Shown: piece after piece, positions 17,394 through 25,118 of the stretch | How the letters are laid out: each line of letters begins with the position of its first letter | How positions within the stretch are numbered: position 1 is the first letter of the stretch | NCBI GenBank assembly: GCA_043773745.1 | Contig: JAYVEV010000132.1 | Span: 1 to 64,000, forward strand | From: UKL13-2 sp043773745 | Lineage (GTDB): Bacteria > Pseudomonadota > Gammaproteobacteria > Burkholderiales > Usitatibacteraceae | Reading direction: 5' to 3' | DNA: 64,000 nucleotides | Notes under the pieces: generated by a model | What the model was told of the DNA's origin: nothing | Databases searched by the model: none | What the model saw: only the letters and a program-made list of their open reading frames with translations | Made by a program: the position numbers and the translations under genes

Positions 17394-17642
17394 TCAGTCT
17401 AGTTCCGGAGAATCCTCAGCGTGGGGCGCGCTGCAGCCCAGTTGAAGAATGGCTGAGCGGCATTCCTGTTGACAGAGTCGCATGGCATCATGTGGCTCTG
17501 TCAGGCTCATGCAGTCAATCTGACTCAGCGAATCCAGCCACGACAGATCACTCTGCGGGTCCATTACTTCACGAATCATCGATAAATTGTTACACACAGC
17601 GTGAAGGGACTCATTACCAATGTCTGATGTAAGGACGGCCAT
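17394..17642 (-). CDS. Uncertain small ORF with four Cys
   Basis: An 82-residue frame, acidic, with Cys spaced through CNNLSM, DCMSL, LCQQEC and GCSAP. It starts inside the last 29 bases of the lipoprotein gene on the same strand, with no clear ribosome site. I recognise no family. It is listed because the stretch between 17337 and 17613 has no other gene and the composition is protein-like; it may be spurious. Confidence 0.25.
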   Translation of the reverse strand: MAVLTSDIGNESLHAVCNNLSMIREVMDPQSDLSWLDSLSQIDCMSLTEPHDAMRLCQQECRSAILQLGCSAPHAEDSPELD

Positions 17643-18033
17643 CGATATAAGCTACATAGGGTCGGGGGGCCCAGACGCCGCCATATCCCCAACCCCAACC
17701 GCGCCCATACAGCCAATTGTCTTCATAAGCCTCGCGCCGTCCCTGGCGCTCGGCCATTTTCAGCTGACCCTGCTGCATGAAATCAAGCACTGCGTCGGGT
17801 ACACCATCGCGCGAGAGCTTGGCGTACTGGCTGGCGGTGACGTCATAGGAAGTACGGGAAGTCTTGATCTCGCTGATGATGGTCGGCGCGTCCTTGCCCG
17901 CTTTCGACATTGCAACAATTTGCTCCAGTGTGATCGGCTGACGTTCCGGTCCGCCCATGGTTGCGCAGCCGCCCAGCACAATCAGACTTGCGCCTATACA
18001 AAGTTTGCCAATTGTGAGTAAACTATGTTGCAT
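17614..18033 (-). CDS. Small lipoprotein with aromatic/Gly tail
   Basis: About 139 residues. Lipoprotein signal SLIVLGGC (acylation Cys about residue 22) after a basic start. A central helical segment (PITLEQIVAMSKAGKDAPTI and SYDVTASQYAKLSRDGVPDA) resembles the short helical repeat seen in proteobacterial envelope proteins that precedes a low-complexity tail. The tail is rich in Trp, Tyr and Gly (WLYGRGWGWGYGGVW). The start at 18033 is preceded by a strong ribosome site (AGGAGGTG read on the minus strand); the open frame to 18138 is not needed. Function unknown. Confidence 0.75.
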   Translation of the reverse strand: MQHSLLTIGKLCIGASLIVLGGCATMGGPERQPITLEQIVAMSKAGKDAPTIISEIKTSRTSYDVTASQYAKLSRDGVPDAVLDFMQQGQLKMAERQGRREAYEDNWLYGRGWGWGYGGVWAPRPYVAYIDGRPYIRHW

Positions 18034-18105
18034 GAAACACCTCCTATCCTCAATGCATAAAGAATCTGCTACCCAACGCTGTTGCTTCCGTTCGGCCTTA
18101 TGGGT

Positions 18106-18120
18106 CGTCGTTAAGCGACG
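18106..18120 (-). other. Hairpin in leader of lipoprotein gene
   Basis: CGTCG (18106-18110) and CGACG (18116-18120) flank a five-base loop, about 70 bases upstream of the lipoprotein start. It could be a small leader hairpin or a palindromic operator. No T-tract follows on the minus strand. Confidence 0.3.
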
Positions 18121-18299
18121 CGGATCCCATTCCGGCATTTACTGCCACGCCTAGAAATTCATTCTAGCGCGGCATTGTCAGCTTGTCGCGCCCGGCCTGT
18201 AACAAATTAAAACGCCTGCAACTCGCCTCGCGATGACAATTAGTCAGACGCTTCTACTTTTAATACGTTCCCCACCGCCCGGTGAATGATGGAGACAAA

Positions 18300-19421
18300 A
18301 TGAATCTTGTTAATAACCCTGTTGATCAAGCCTCCGACCGGCAAGCTGGCCAACCAGCCAAGCTGCCATTCGATAACCCGATGGGTACCGACGGCTTTGA
18401 ATTTGTTGAGTACACCGCGCCCGATGTCAAGGCCTTGGGCCGCCTGTTCGAGAGCATGGGCTTCGTTGCCGTGGCCAAGCACCGCTCAAAAGATGTGACC
18501 CTCTACAAACAGGGCGATATTAATTTCATTGTCAATGCCGAGAAAGACAGTTTCGCGCAATCGTTCGCACGGGTACACGGACCGTCAGCCTGCGCGTTCG
18601 GTATCCGTGTGAAGGACGCCGCCGCCGCGTTTAAGCGGGCGATTGCACTGGGTGCCAAGGCCTACGATGGCCCGGTAGGTCCGATGGAATTGAATATTCC
18701 GGCCATTCAGGGCATCGGCGGCTCACTGCTGTATTTGATTGATCGCTACGGGCCGCGCACTATTTATGATGTGGATTTCCAGCCTATCGAAGGTGCTGAC
18801 CCCACTCCCATAGGCGTCGGCCTGCAATATGTCGATCACCTGACCCACAATGTTTATATCGGCCGCATGGATACTTGGGCCGAGTTTTACGAGAAGCTGT
18901 TTAATTTCCGCGAAATTCGCTATTTTGATATCAAGGGCAAGAAGACGGGATTAACCTCACGCGCACTCACCAGCCCCTGCGGGAAAATTCGTATTCCGAT
19001 CAACGAGCCGTCAGATCAAAAATCGCAAATTCAGGAATATCTGGATGCCTACAACGGTGAAGGCATTCAACATATTGCGCTGGCCTGTTCGAATATTTAT
19101 GAGACAGTGGAAGCGCTGCGCGCCGGAGGCGTAAAATTTCTGGATACGCCCGATGCCTATTATTCGCTGGTCAATAAGCGCGTGGCCAATCACGGTGAGG
19201 ACTTGGCGCGATTGCAGAAAAACAAAATCCTGATTGATGGCGAAGGCCTGGACAAGGAATCGAACGAAGACAAGCTGCTGCAGATTTTTACCGATACGGT
19301 CATCGGCCCGATTTTCTTTGAAGTGATTCAGCGCAAAGGCAATGAAGGCTTTGGTGAAGGTAATTTCAAGGCGCTGTTTGAAGCAATTGAAGCGGATCAA
19401 ATAGCGCGCGGTGTACTTTAA
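18300..19421 (+). CDS. hppD: 4-hydroxyphenylpyruvate dioxygenase
   Basis: Converts 4-hydroxyphenylpyruvate to homogentisate in tyrosine degradation. About 373 residues, the usual bacterial length. It has two VOC-fold halves; the Fe(II) ligands are the His in VDHLTHNVYIGR (about 178), the His in GIQHIAL (about 255) and the Glu in FFEVIQRKG (about 340). The C-terminal helix NEGFGEGNFKALFEAIE is diagnostic. The ATG at 18300 has GGAG nine bases upstream; the frame open from 18282 includes that site and is less likely. It heads a same-strand set with hmgA, a fumarylacetoacetate hydrolase and phhA. Confidence 0.96.
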   Translation: MNLVNNPVDQASDRQAGQPAKLPFDNPMGTDGFEFVEYTAPDVKALGRLFESMGFVAVAKHRSKDVTLYKQGDINFIVNAEKDSFAQSFARVHGPSACAFGIRVKDAAAAFKRAIALGAKAYDGPVGPMELNIPAIQGIGGSLLYLIDRYGPRTIYDVDFQPIEGADPTPIGVGLQYVDHLTHNVYIGRMDTWAEFYEKLFNFREIRYFDIKGKKTGLTSRALTSPCGKIRIPINEPSDQKSQIQEYLDAYNGEGIQHIALACSNIYETVEALRAGGVKFLDTPDAYYSLVNKRVANHGEDLARLQKNKILIDGEGLDKESNEDKLLQIFTDTVIGPIFFEVIQRKGNEGFGEGNFKALFEAIEADQIARGVL

Positions 19422-19502
19422 TAAACTCCAGAGCTGGCGCGGCTTTTTAGGCAAAAATGCCTTGAAATCCGCTCCAGCGCTTGACTTTAACCTGAATTCA
19501 AT

Positions 19503-20813
19503 ATGAAAAATTCCACCCTGCAATACCAGCCTGGCTTCGGCAATGAGTTTGCGACAGAGGCCATCCTTGGCTCGCTGCCACACGGACAAAATTCACCGCA
19601 GCGCGCACCGCACGGCTTGTATGCGGAGCAGGTTTCCGGCAGCGCATTTACCGCGCCGCGTCACGAAAATTTGCGCTCCTGGCAATATCGCCTGCGCCCG
19701 TCAGCCGCGCATTCGCCGTATCAAAAAATCGACAACAAGCTGATCCGCACCGCACCTTGCTCTGAAGTGGCCACACCACCCAATCGGCTGCGCTGGAATC
19801 CTTTGCAGATTCCCACCCAACCAACTGATTTCATCGACGGCATGATGACCATCGCCACCAATGGTAGTGCGCGTCTGCAACAAGGCGTAGCGGTACATCT
19901 CTATGTCGCAAACCAGTCGATGCAGCGCTGCTTTTATAATGCCGATGGCGAACTGCTGATCGTGCCGCAGCAGGGTGCGCTGCAGCTCAAAACCGAGTTT
20001 GGTATTCTGGAAATATCGCCCGGCGAAATCGCGGTGATTCCACGCGGCATCAAATTTCGCGTCGATATCACGGACCAGGTGCGCGGCTATATTTGCGAAA
20101 ACTATGGCGCACCGTTGCGCTTGCCCGAGCTCGGCCCGATCGGTGCCAACGGTTTGGCGAATGCGCGTGATTTTTTAGCGCCCGTCGCCTGGTTTGAAGA
20201 GGTCACCGGGACCACCACCATCATCGCCAAGTTCCACGGCAATATGTGGACTTATGAAACTGAAGGCTCACCACTGAATGTAGTCGCTTGGCATGGCAAC
20301 TACACGCCCTATAAATACGATCTTGCTAAATTCAATACGATCAACACCGTCAGTTTTGATCATCCTGACCCCTCTATTTTTACCGTGCTTACTTCGCCGT
20401 CAGAAACACCGGGCACGGCCAATATTGATTTTGTCATTTTCCCGCCACGCTGGATGGTGGCGGAACACACCTTCCGTCCGCCGTGGTTTCATCGCAATAT
20501 CATGAGCGAATATATGGGCCTCGTTCACGGTGCGTATGATGCGAAGGCAGAAGGATTTTTCCCCGGCGGCGGCTCGCTGCACAATAGTTTTTCAGCCCAC
20601 GGGCCAGATAAAGCCTCCTTTGAAAAAGCCTCCACCGCCGAATTAACCCCGCATTACATCGCCAACACACTGGCGTTCATGTTTGAAAGCCGCTACGTAC
20701 TTGAGCCAACGAAATTTGCTCTGGAAGCGCCGGAATTGCAAGCGAATTACGATGCCGCTTGGACAGGATTCAATGTGGCCAACATCGCCGCAAAACCAGG
20801 AAACACAAAATGA
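19503..20813 (+). CDS. hmgA: Homogentisate 1,2-dioxygenase
   Basis: Opens the ring of homogentisate to maleylacetoacetate with O2 and Fe(II). At 436 residues it is full length. The start YQPGFGNEFATEA is a family signature. The iron ligands are visible in PPWFHRNIMSEYMG (His and Glu) and in LHNSFSAHGPD (His). The gene overlaps the next one by four bases (ATGA), showing coupling. Spacing from hppD is 81 bases without a strong terminator. Confidence 0.97.
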   Translation: MKNSTLQYQPGFGNEFATEAILGSLPHGQNSPQRAPHGLYAEQVSGSAFTAPRHENLRSWQYRLRPSAAHSPYQKIDNKLIRTAPCSEVATPPNRLRWNPLQIPTQPTDFIDGMMTIATNGSARLQQGVAVHLYVANQSMQRCFYNADGELLIVPQQGALQLKTEFGILEISPGEIAVIPRGIKFRVDITDQVRGYICENYGAPLRLPELGPIGANGLANARDFLAPVAWFEEVTGTTTIIAKFHGNMWTYETEGSPLNVVAWHGNYTPYKYDLAKFNTINTVSFDHPDPSIFTVLTSPSETPGTANIDFVIFPPRWMVAEHTFRPPWFHRNIMSEYMGLVHGAYDAKAEGFFPGGGSLHNSFSAHGPDKASFEKASTAELTPHYIANTLAFMFESRYVLEPTKFALEAPELQANYDAAWTGFNVANIAAKPGNTK

Positions 20814-21820
20814 AATTTGCCTCTCTAAAAAATCAGAACCCTGACGGCTCATTACTCATTGTCAGCCGTGATTTGAAGCGTGCTTCCAGCGTGACCGATA
20901 TCGCGCCCACGCTGCAACATGCGCTTGAGAATTGGCATCATCTGGAGCGGGCGCTAGTCGACGCCTACGAGGGTCTGCAGTGCGGCAATGAGCGGCCCGA
21001 ATTTGATTTTCAGGCGTTGTTGCGCGATGGCGAAATTGCCGCACCGTTGCCGCGCACCCACCAGTGGCTGGATGGCTCGGCCTATCTCTCGCATGTGGAA
21101 CGCGTGCGCCGCGCCCGCAACGATAAAGTGCCGGAAAGTTTTTATCACGACCCGTTGATGTATCAGGGTGGCGGCGATGCCATGCTCGGGCCGCGCGATG
21201 ATATTCGCGTGATCAGTGAAGACTGGGGCGTTGATCTGGAAGGCGAAGTTGGCGTGATCACGGGTGATGTCAAGATGGGCGCCACACCGGCTGAAGCCTC
21301 GGCGGCGGTACGTTTGCTGGTGCTGATCAATGATGTGTCATACCGTAAATTGATTCCGCCGGAACTGGCCAAGGGTTTTGGCTTCGTCAACAGCAAAGGC
21401 GCCAATGCCCTCTCACCGGTGGCTGTGACGCCCGATGAACTCGGTGCGGCATGGAGCGGCGAAAAAGGCGCGGGCAAACTCGATTACCGTCTGATCTGTC
21501 ATGTGCGCAATGAATGGTTTGGCAACCCGAATGCGGCCGATGACATGACATTTTCCCTGTTTGATCTGATCGCCCATGCAGCCAAAACACGCGAACTAAA
21601 AGCAGGCACCCTGATTGGCTCGGGCACCATTTCGAATCATAATGTCGCCACTGGCTATGCGTGCATCATGGAAAAACGCTTGGTCGAGCAGGTCGAGTTG
21701 GGCGCAGCCCAAACAGATTTTCTCCGCTTTGGCGAAACTGTCAGCATTGATATGTTCGATCACCACGGCGACACGATTTTTGGCTCGATTGAACAAAAAC
21801 TTGTGAAGTACGGAACCTAG
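20810..21820 (+). CDS. Fumarylacetoacetate hydrolase family protein
   Basis: About 336 residues of the FAH superfamily. An N-terminal domain (to about residue 75) is followed by the catalytic FAH fold, with YLSHVERVRRARNDKVPESF, the metal-binding Asp/Glu region DWGVDLEGEVGVITGD, and the later GSGTISNHN segment. By position it should cleave fumarylacetoacetate (or maleylacetoacetate) to fumarate and acetoacetate, the last step of homogentisate breakdown. It is shorter than the eukaryotic enzyme (about 420) and belongs to the bacterial form. The start at 20810 overlaps the hmgA stop; the open frame goes back to 20759. Confidence 0.9.
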   Translation: MKFASLKNQNPDGSLLIVSRDLKRASSVTDIAPTLQHALENWHHLERALVDAYEGLQCGNERPEFDFQALLRDGEIAAPLPRTHQWLDGSAYLSHVERVRRARNDKVPESFYHDPLMYQGGGDAMLGPRDDIRVISEDWGVDLEGEVGVITGDVKMGATPAEASAAVRLLVLINDVSYRKLIPPELAKGFGFVNSKGANALSPVAVTPDELGAAWSGEKGAGKLDYRLICHVRNEWFGNPNAADDMTFSLFDLIAHAAKTRELKAGTLIGSGTISNHNVATGYACIMEKRLVEQVELGAAQTDFLRFGETVSIDMFDHHGDTIFGSIEQKLVKYGT

Positions 21821-21823
21821 AAT

Positions 21824-22651
21824 ATGGCTGGCCAAACCGATCATGCCCTGCGCGGCAACTACGACAATATTCGCGCGGATTTCACCGTCGATCAGGATTG
21901 GGCTGCGTATAGCGCCGCCGAGCACGATCTCTGGAGACGGCTCTACGCACGGCAGTCTGCCCTGCTGCCTGACTATGCTTGCGATGAATTCTTGGATTCG
22001 CTAAACACACTTAATTTCAGTGCGGGTATTCCCAAATTTGATGACATCAATCCCAAGTTAAAAGCCGCGACCCATTGGCAGATTGTTGCCGTGCCCGGCC
22101 TGCTGCCGGACGATGTTTTTTTCACACATTTGGCCAATCGGCGCTTTCCGGTCACGGTTTGGCTGCGCAAGCCGGAAGAGTTTGATTACATCGTCGAGCC
22201 CGATATTTTTCATGATTTTTTTGGCCATGTGCCACTATTATTCAACCGCACTTTCGCGGATTACCTGGAAGCCTATGGCAAGGGCGGCGTGAAAGCCAAG
22301 GGACTCAACGCACTCGATTATTTGGCGCGCCTGTACTGGTATACGGTCGAATTTGGTCTGATCGAAACCCCCAAAGGTTTGCGCACTTATGGCGCGGGCA
22401 TCTTATCATCCGGTGGTGAATTGCCATATTGCATTGAAAGCAAAAAATCGAACCGCATCCGCTTCGATTTGCTGCGTGTGATGCAATCAAAATACAAGAT
22501 TGACACCTTTCAGGAAACCTACTTCGTCATCAAAAGTTTTAAAGAACTTTTCGAGGCGACTGCGCCTGATTTCACGCCGTATTACGACGAATTGCGTACG
22601 CGGCCCGAGCTGGCGGCGAACGAGGTGCTGGCCATTGATACGCTGCTGTAG
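21824..22651 (+). CDS. phhA: Phenylalanine 4-monooxygenase
   Basis: Pterin-dependent hydroxylase converting phenylalanine to tyrosine. 275 residues, the normal length for the single-domain bacterial enzyme. The 2-His-1-Glu iron site is visible as HDFFGHVPLL (both His) and YTVEFGLIE (Glu). Other family blocks are FPVTVWLRKPEEFDYIVEPD and GILSSGGE. It begins four bases after the hydrolase stop, so the operon runs Phe to Tyr, then homogentisate to fumarate and acetoacetate. The pterin recycling enzyme PhhB is not nearby. Confidence 0.96.
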   Translation: MAGQTDHALRGNYDNIRADFTVDQDWAAYSAAEHDLWRRLYARQSALLPDYACDEFLDSLNTLNFSAGIPKFDDINPKLKAATHWQIVAVPGLLPDDVFFTHLANRRFPVTVWLRKPEEFDYIVEPDIFHDFFGHVPLLFNRTFADYLEAYGKGGVKAKGLNALDYLARLYWYTVEFGLIETPKGLRTYGAGILSSGGELPYCIESKKSNRIRFDLLRVMQSKYKIDTFQETYFVIKSFKELFEATAPDFTPYYDELRTRPELAANEVLAIDTLL

Positions 22652-22696
22652 CGGAAGACAAACTCAGCCTGCGTCCATTTAATTTCTAATTAATCC

Positions 22697-23125
22697 ATGC
22701 TTGAATTTTCACCCGAAGCCGGTTTATGGGGGCTGTTCGCATCGGCATTTGTCTCAGCCACGATACTGCCCGGCAGCTCTGAAGTCGTCTTGATTGGCTT
22801 GCTGGCCAAATATCCAGACACCCTCTGGTCCGCCATCGCCGTGGCCACTGTAGGCAACACGCTGGGCGGTGTTTCTTCCTATTGGCTGGGCAGACTTTTA
22901 CCCAACAAAGCCGAAGGCCGCGCGATTGCATGGGTCAAGCGCTACGGCATGTGGTCGCTGTTGTTGAGTTGGATACCCGTGATCGGCGATGCGCTGTGTG
23001 TTGCGGCAGGCTGGCTGCGGTTTAACGCATGGACGTGCACGCTGCTATTGGCGATTGGCAAACTGTTCCGCTATTTATTGATTGCAGGTGGTTGGGCGTG
23101 GTTTGCCCAATCGTTTCTGGTTTGA
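22697..23125 (+). CDS. YqaA/DedA-family small membrane protein
   Basis: 142 residues with about four membrane helices. The segment LPGSSEVVLIGLLAKYPD and the GNTLGGVSSYWLGRLLPN block are typical of YqaA, a short DedA (VTT/SNARE-associated) relative. DedA-fold proteins act in lipid or undecaprenyl-phosphate translocation; the role of YqaA is not established. The gene follows phhA on the same strand but is probably unrelated in function. Confidence 0.83.
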   Translation: MLEFSPEAGLWGLFASAFVSATILPGSSEVVLIGLLAKYPDTLWSAIAVATVGNTLGGVSSYWLGRLLPNKAEGRAIAWVKRYGMWSLLLSWIPVIGDALCVAAGWLRFNAWTCTLLLAIGKLFRYLLIAGGWAWFAQSFLV

Positions 23126-23130
23126 CGGTT

Positions 23131-23166
23131 ATTGTCGCCATTACCGCCATTGCTGCTATTGCCGCT
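23131..23166. repeat. Four imperfect 9-bp tandem repeats
   Basis: ATTGTCGCC, ATTACCGCC, ATTGCTGCT and ATTGCCGCT follow each other without gaps (consensus ATTGCCGCC), between the convergent yqaA and cysB stops. It is a short microsatellite-like tract with no T-run or clear hairpin. Confidence 0.7.
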
Positions 23167-23170
23167 GCAG

Positions 23171-24106
23171 CTACGGGGATAGCAAATTAGCCGCCAGCAC
23201 GCTGTCCACCGCCACACGCGTTAACTTCGGCGCCAGTAGCTCGATTAATTCATAGGTATAACCGCGCAAAAATGCGCCGCGTTTCAAAGCAATTTTGGTC
23301 ACGCTCTCGGCAAATAAATGCTTCGCAGAAATTACGCCCAGTGCGCTGTCCTGTTTAGGGTCATAAGCCATTTCCGCCAGCAGGCCAATGCCAATTCCCA
23401 GCTCAACATAGGTCTTGATCACGTCCGCGTCCATCGCCGAAATCACGAAAGTGGGCGTGATTCCTTGTTCCGCAAACGCGCGATTCACCGCGCCGCGACC
23501 GGTCATGGAAATATCGTAGGACACCAGCGGATAGGTCGCAATATCAGCGAGCGTCAGTTTGCGCTTGGCTAAAATCGGATGCCCCTTTTGCGCTACCACC
23601 ACACGATTCCACGCATAAAGTGGCATCGTCACCAGCTCGGGGACCTCATCCAGATACTCAGTCGCGATACCCACATCGGCCCGGCCAGATGCCACTTCAG
23701 CGGCCACCTGCATGGGATTGCCCTGATGAATGAACAGCGAGACCTTCGGGAATCGCTTCAAGAAAACCGGAATGACCTTGGGCAGCAAATAGCGCGCCTG
23801 AGTATGGGTGGTGGCGATGACCATTTCACCGACATTCTCGTCCTGCAAATCCCGCGCGGCGCGTTTTAGATTGCCCGCATTGGCCAGCACCGCCTCCGCC
23901 ATCGCCACCAGCCGTTTTCCGGCTGGGGTAATTTCGGTCAGGCGTTTACCGCGCCGTACAAACACCTGTACGCCCAGCTCATCCTCAAGCGCGAGAATTT
24001 GTTTACTGATACCGGGCTGGGAGGTGTGAAGTGCGGCGGCCGCATCTGACACGGAGAGATTGCGGCGAGCGACTTCGCATAGGTAGCGGAGTTGTTGAAG
24101 AGTCAT
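23171..24106 (-). CDS. cysB: CysB-type LysR regulator
   Basis: A LysR-family activator of 311 residues. The winged-helix start is MTLQQLRYLCEVARRNLSVSDAAAAL with the recognition region HTSQPGISKQI. The effector domain has THTQARYLLP, GRADVGIATE and the run AWNRVVVAQKGHPI, which is characteristic of CysB/Cbl rather than other LysR proteins. CysB proteins bind N-acetylserine and activate sulfate assimilation genes, and here the target operon lies divergently 215 bases away. The promoter region has palindromes at 24135-24159, consistent with self-regulation. Confidence 0.92.
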   Translation of the reverse strand: MTLQQLRYLCEVARRNLSVSDAAAALHTSQPGISKQILALEDELGVQVFVRRGKRLTEITPAGKRLVAMAEAVLANAGNLKRAARDLQDENVGEMVIATTHTQARYLLPKVIPVFLKRFPKVSLFIHQGNPMQVAAEVASGRADVGIATEYLDEVPELVTMPLYAWNRVVVAQKGHPILAKRKLTLADIATYPLVSYDISMTGRGAVNRAFAEQGITPTFVISAMDADVIKTYVELGIGIGLLAEMAYDPKQDSALGVISAKHLFAESVTKIALKRGAFLRGYTYELIELLAPKLTRVAVDSVLAANLLSP

Positions 24107-24134
24107 GGCGTATTCCTGTATGCGCTGTTTCTAT

Positions 24135-24159
24135 ATAGCTTAAAGCTATTTAATATTAA
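24135..24159. promoter_or_regulatory. Two abutting palindromes, likely CysB operator/promoter
   Basis: ATAGCTTAAAGCTAT (24135-24149) is a perfect 6+3+6 palindrome, and TTAATATTAA (24150-24159) is a perfect ten-base palindrome directly after it. They begin about 28 bases upstream of the cysB ATG in very AT-rich DNA. LysR regulators bind interrupted AT-rich dyads near their own promoters, so this is a good candidate for CysB autoregulation and for activation of the divergent operon. The match to CysB specifically is inference. Confidence 0.55.
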
Positions 24160-24320
24160 CTTATTATTCCTTTTCAATCTATATAGCAGCCACTAACATC
24201 ACACCTTGCGATCAAAAAGATAGCATTTTAGATATTCGTCCCGTTCATGGCTCGACGGACTCACCACAAGCGGTAAAGAGTTTCAGAAATTTCCACCAAT
24301 AACAGTCTAGAAAACACGAA

Positions 24321-25112
24321 ATGGATTTTGTTTATTCAATTGCGGGACTGGGTGTTGGCATCATCGTCGGCCTGACGGGTGTCGGCGGCGGCTCGCTCAT
24401 GACGCCCCTGCTGGTGCTGCTGTTCGGCATAACCCCGGCAACCGCGGTGGGTACGGATCTACTCTATGCCTCGATCACCAAGGCGGGCGGGGTGGCGGTG
24501 CACGGTATCAAAAAAACGATTGACTGGAAAATTGTCGGCTGGCTGGCTGCAGGCAGTGTCCCGGCCAGTTTGCTGGTGGTGTTGTATCTGATGTTTAGTC
24601 GAACAACGGGCACAGCGCCGGATGCGAAATTTTCATCATTGTTTTCATTTTCTCTGGGCATCATGCTGCTGCTGACCGCTCTGGCATTGGTGTTTCGTAA
24701 GCGTCTGCAACAGTGGGCTGCACACAGAAGCCCCGAACCCATCACCGCTTCGCGGAAACCGTTGTACACCGTGTTGCTGGGCGCCTTTATTGGTATCGCC
24801 GTATCGCTTTCATCCGTCGGGGCTGGCGCGGTAGGCGTCACCGCACTGATTTTGCTTTACCCGAAATTACCCATCCCACGCATTGTTGGTACTGATATTG
24901 CCCACGCGGTGCCGCTAACCCTGATTGCGGGCTTGGGCCATGCCTCGCTGGGCCATGTGGATTTATCGTTGCTGGGTTCACTGTTGCTCGGCTCGTTACC
25001 GGGCGTGGCAATTGGCAGCCTCCTCGCCACGCGCTTGCCGGAATTTTTTGTGCGCCACTCACTGGTGGTGTTGCTGCTGATTATCGGCGGCCGTCTGGTT
25101 TTTTTAAGGTAA
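24321..25112 (+). CDS. TSUP family transporter (TauE/SafE)
   Basis: 263 residues, about eight membrane helices, two repeats each containing the family's Gly-rich loop (GLTGVGGGSLMTPLLVL in the first, SLSSVGAGAVGVTALILLYP in the second). TSUP proteins move sulfite, sulfate, sulfoacetate or other organosulfur compounds. Its place as first gene of the cys operon, six bases before the sulfite reductase gene, suggests export of excess sulfite or uptake of a sulfur source; direction is not readable from sequence. Confidence 0.9.
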   Translation: MDFVYSIAGLGVGIIVGLTGVGGGSLMTPLLVLLFGITPATAVGTDLLYASITKAGGVAVHGIKKTIDWKIVGWLAAGSVPASLLVVLYLMFSRTTGTAPDAKFSSLFSFSLGIMLLLTALALVFRKRLQQWAAHRSPEPITASRKPLYTVLLGAFIGIAVSLSSVGAGAVGVTALILLYPKLPIPRIVGTDIAHAVPLTLIAGLGHASLGHVDLSLLGSLLLGSLPGVAIGSLLATRLPEFFVRHSLVVLLLIIGGRLVFLR

Positions 25113-25118
25113 CAGCTT

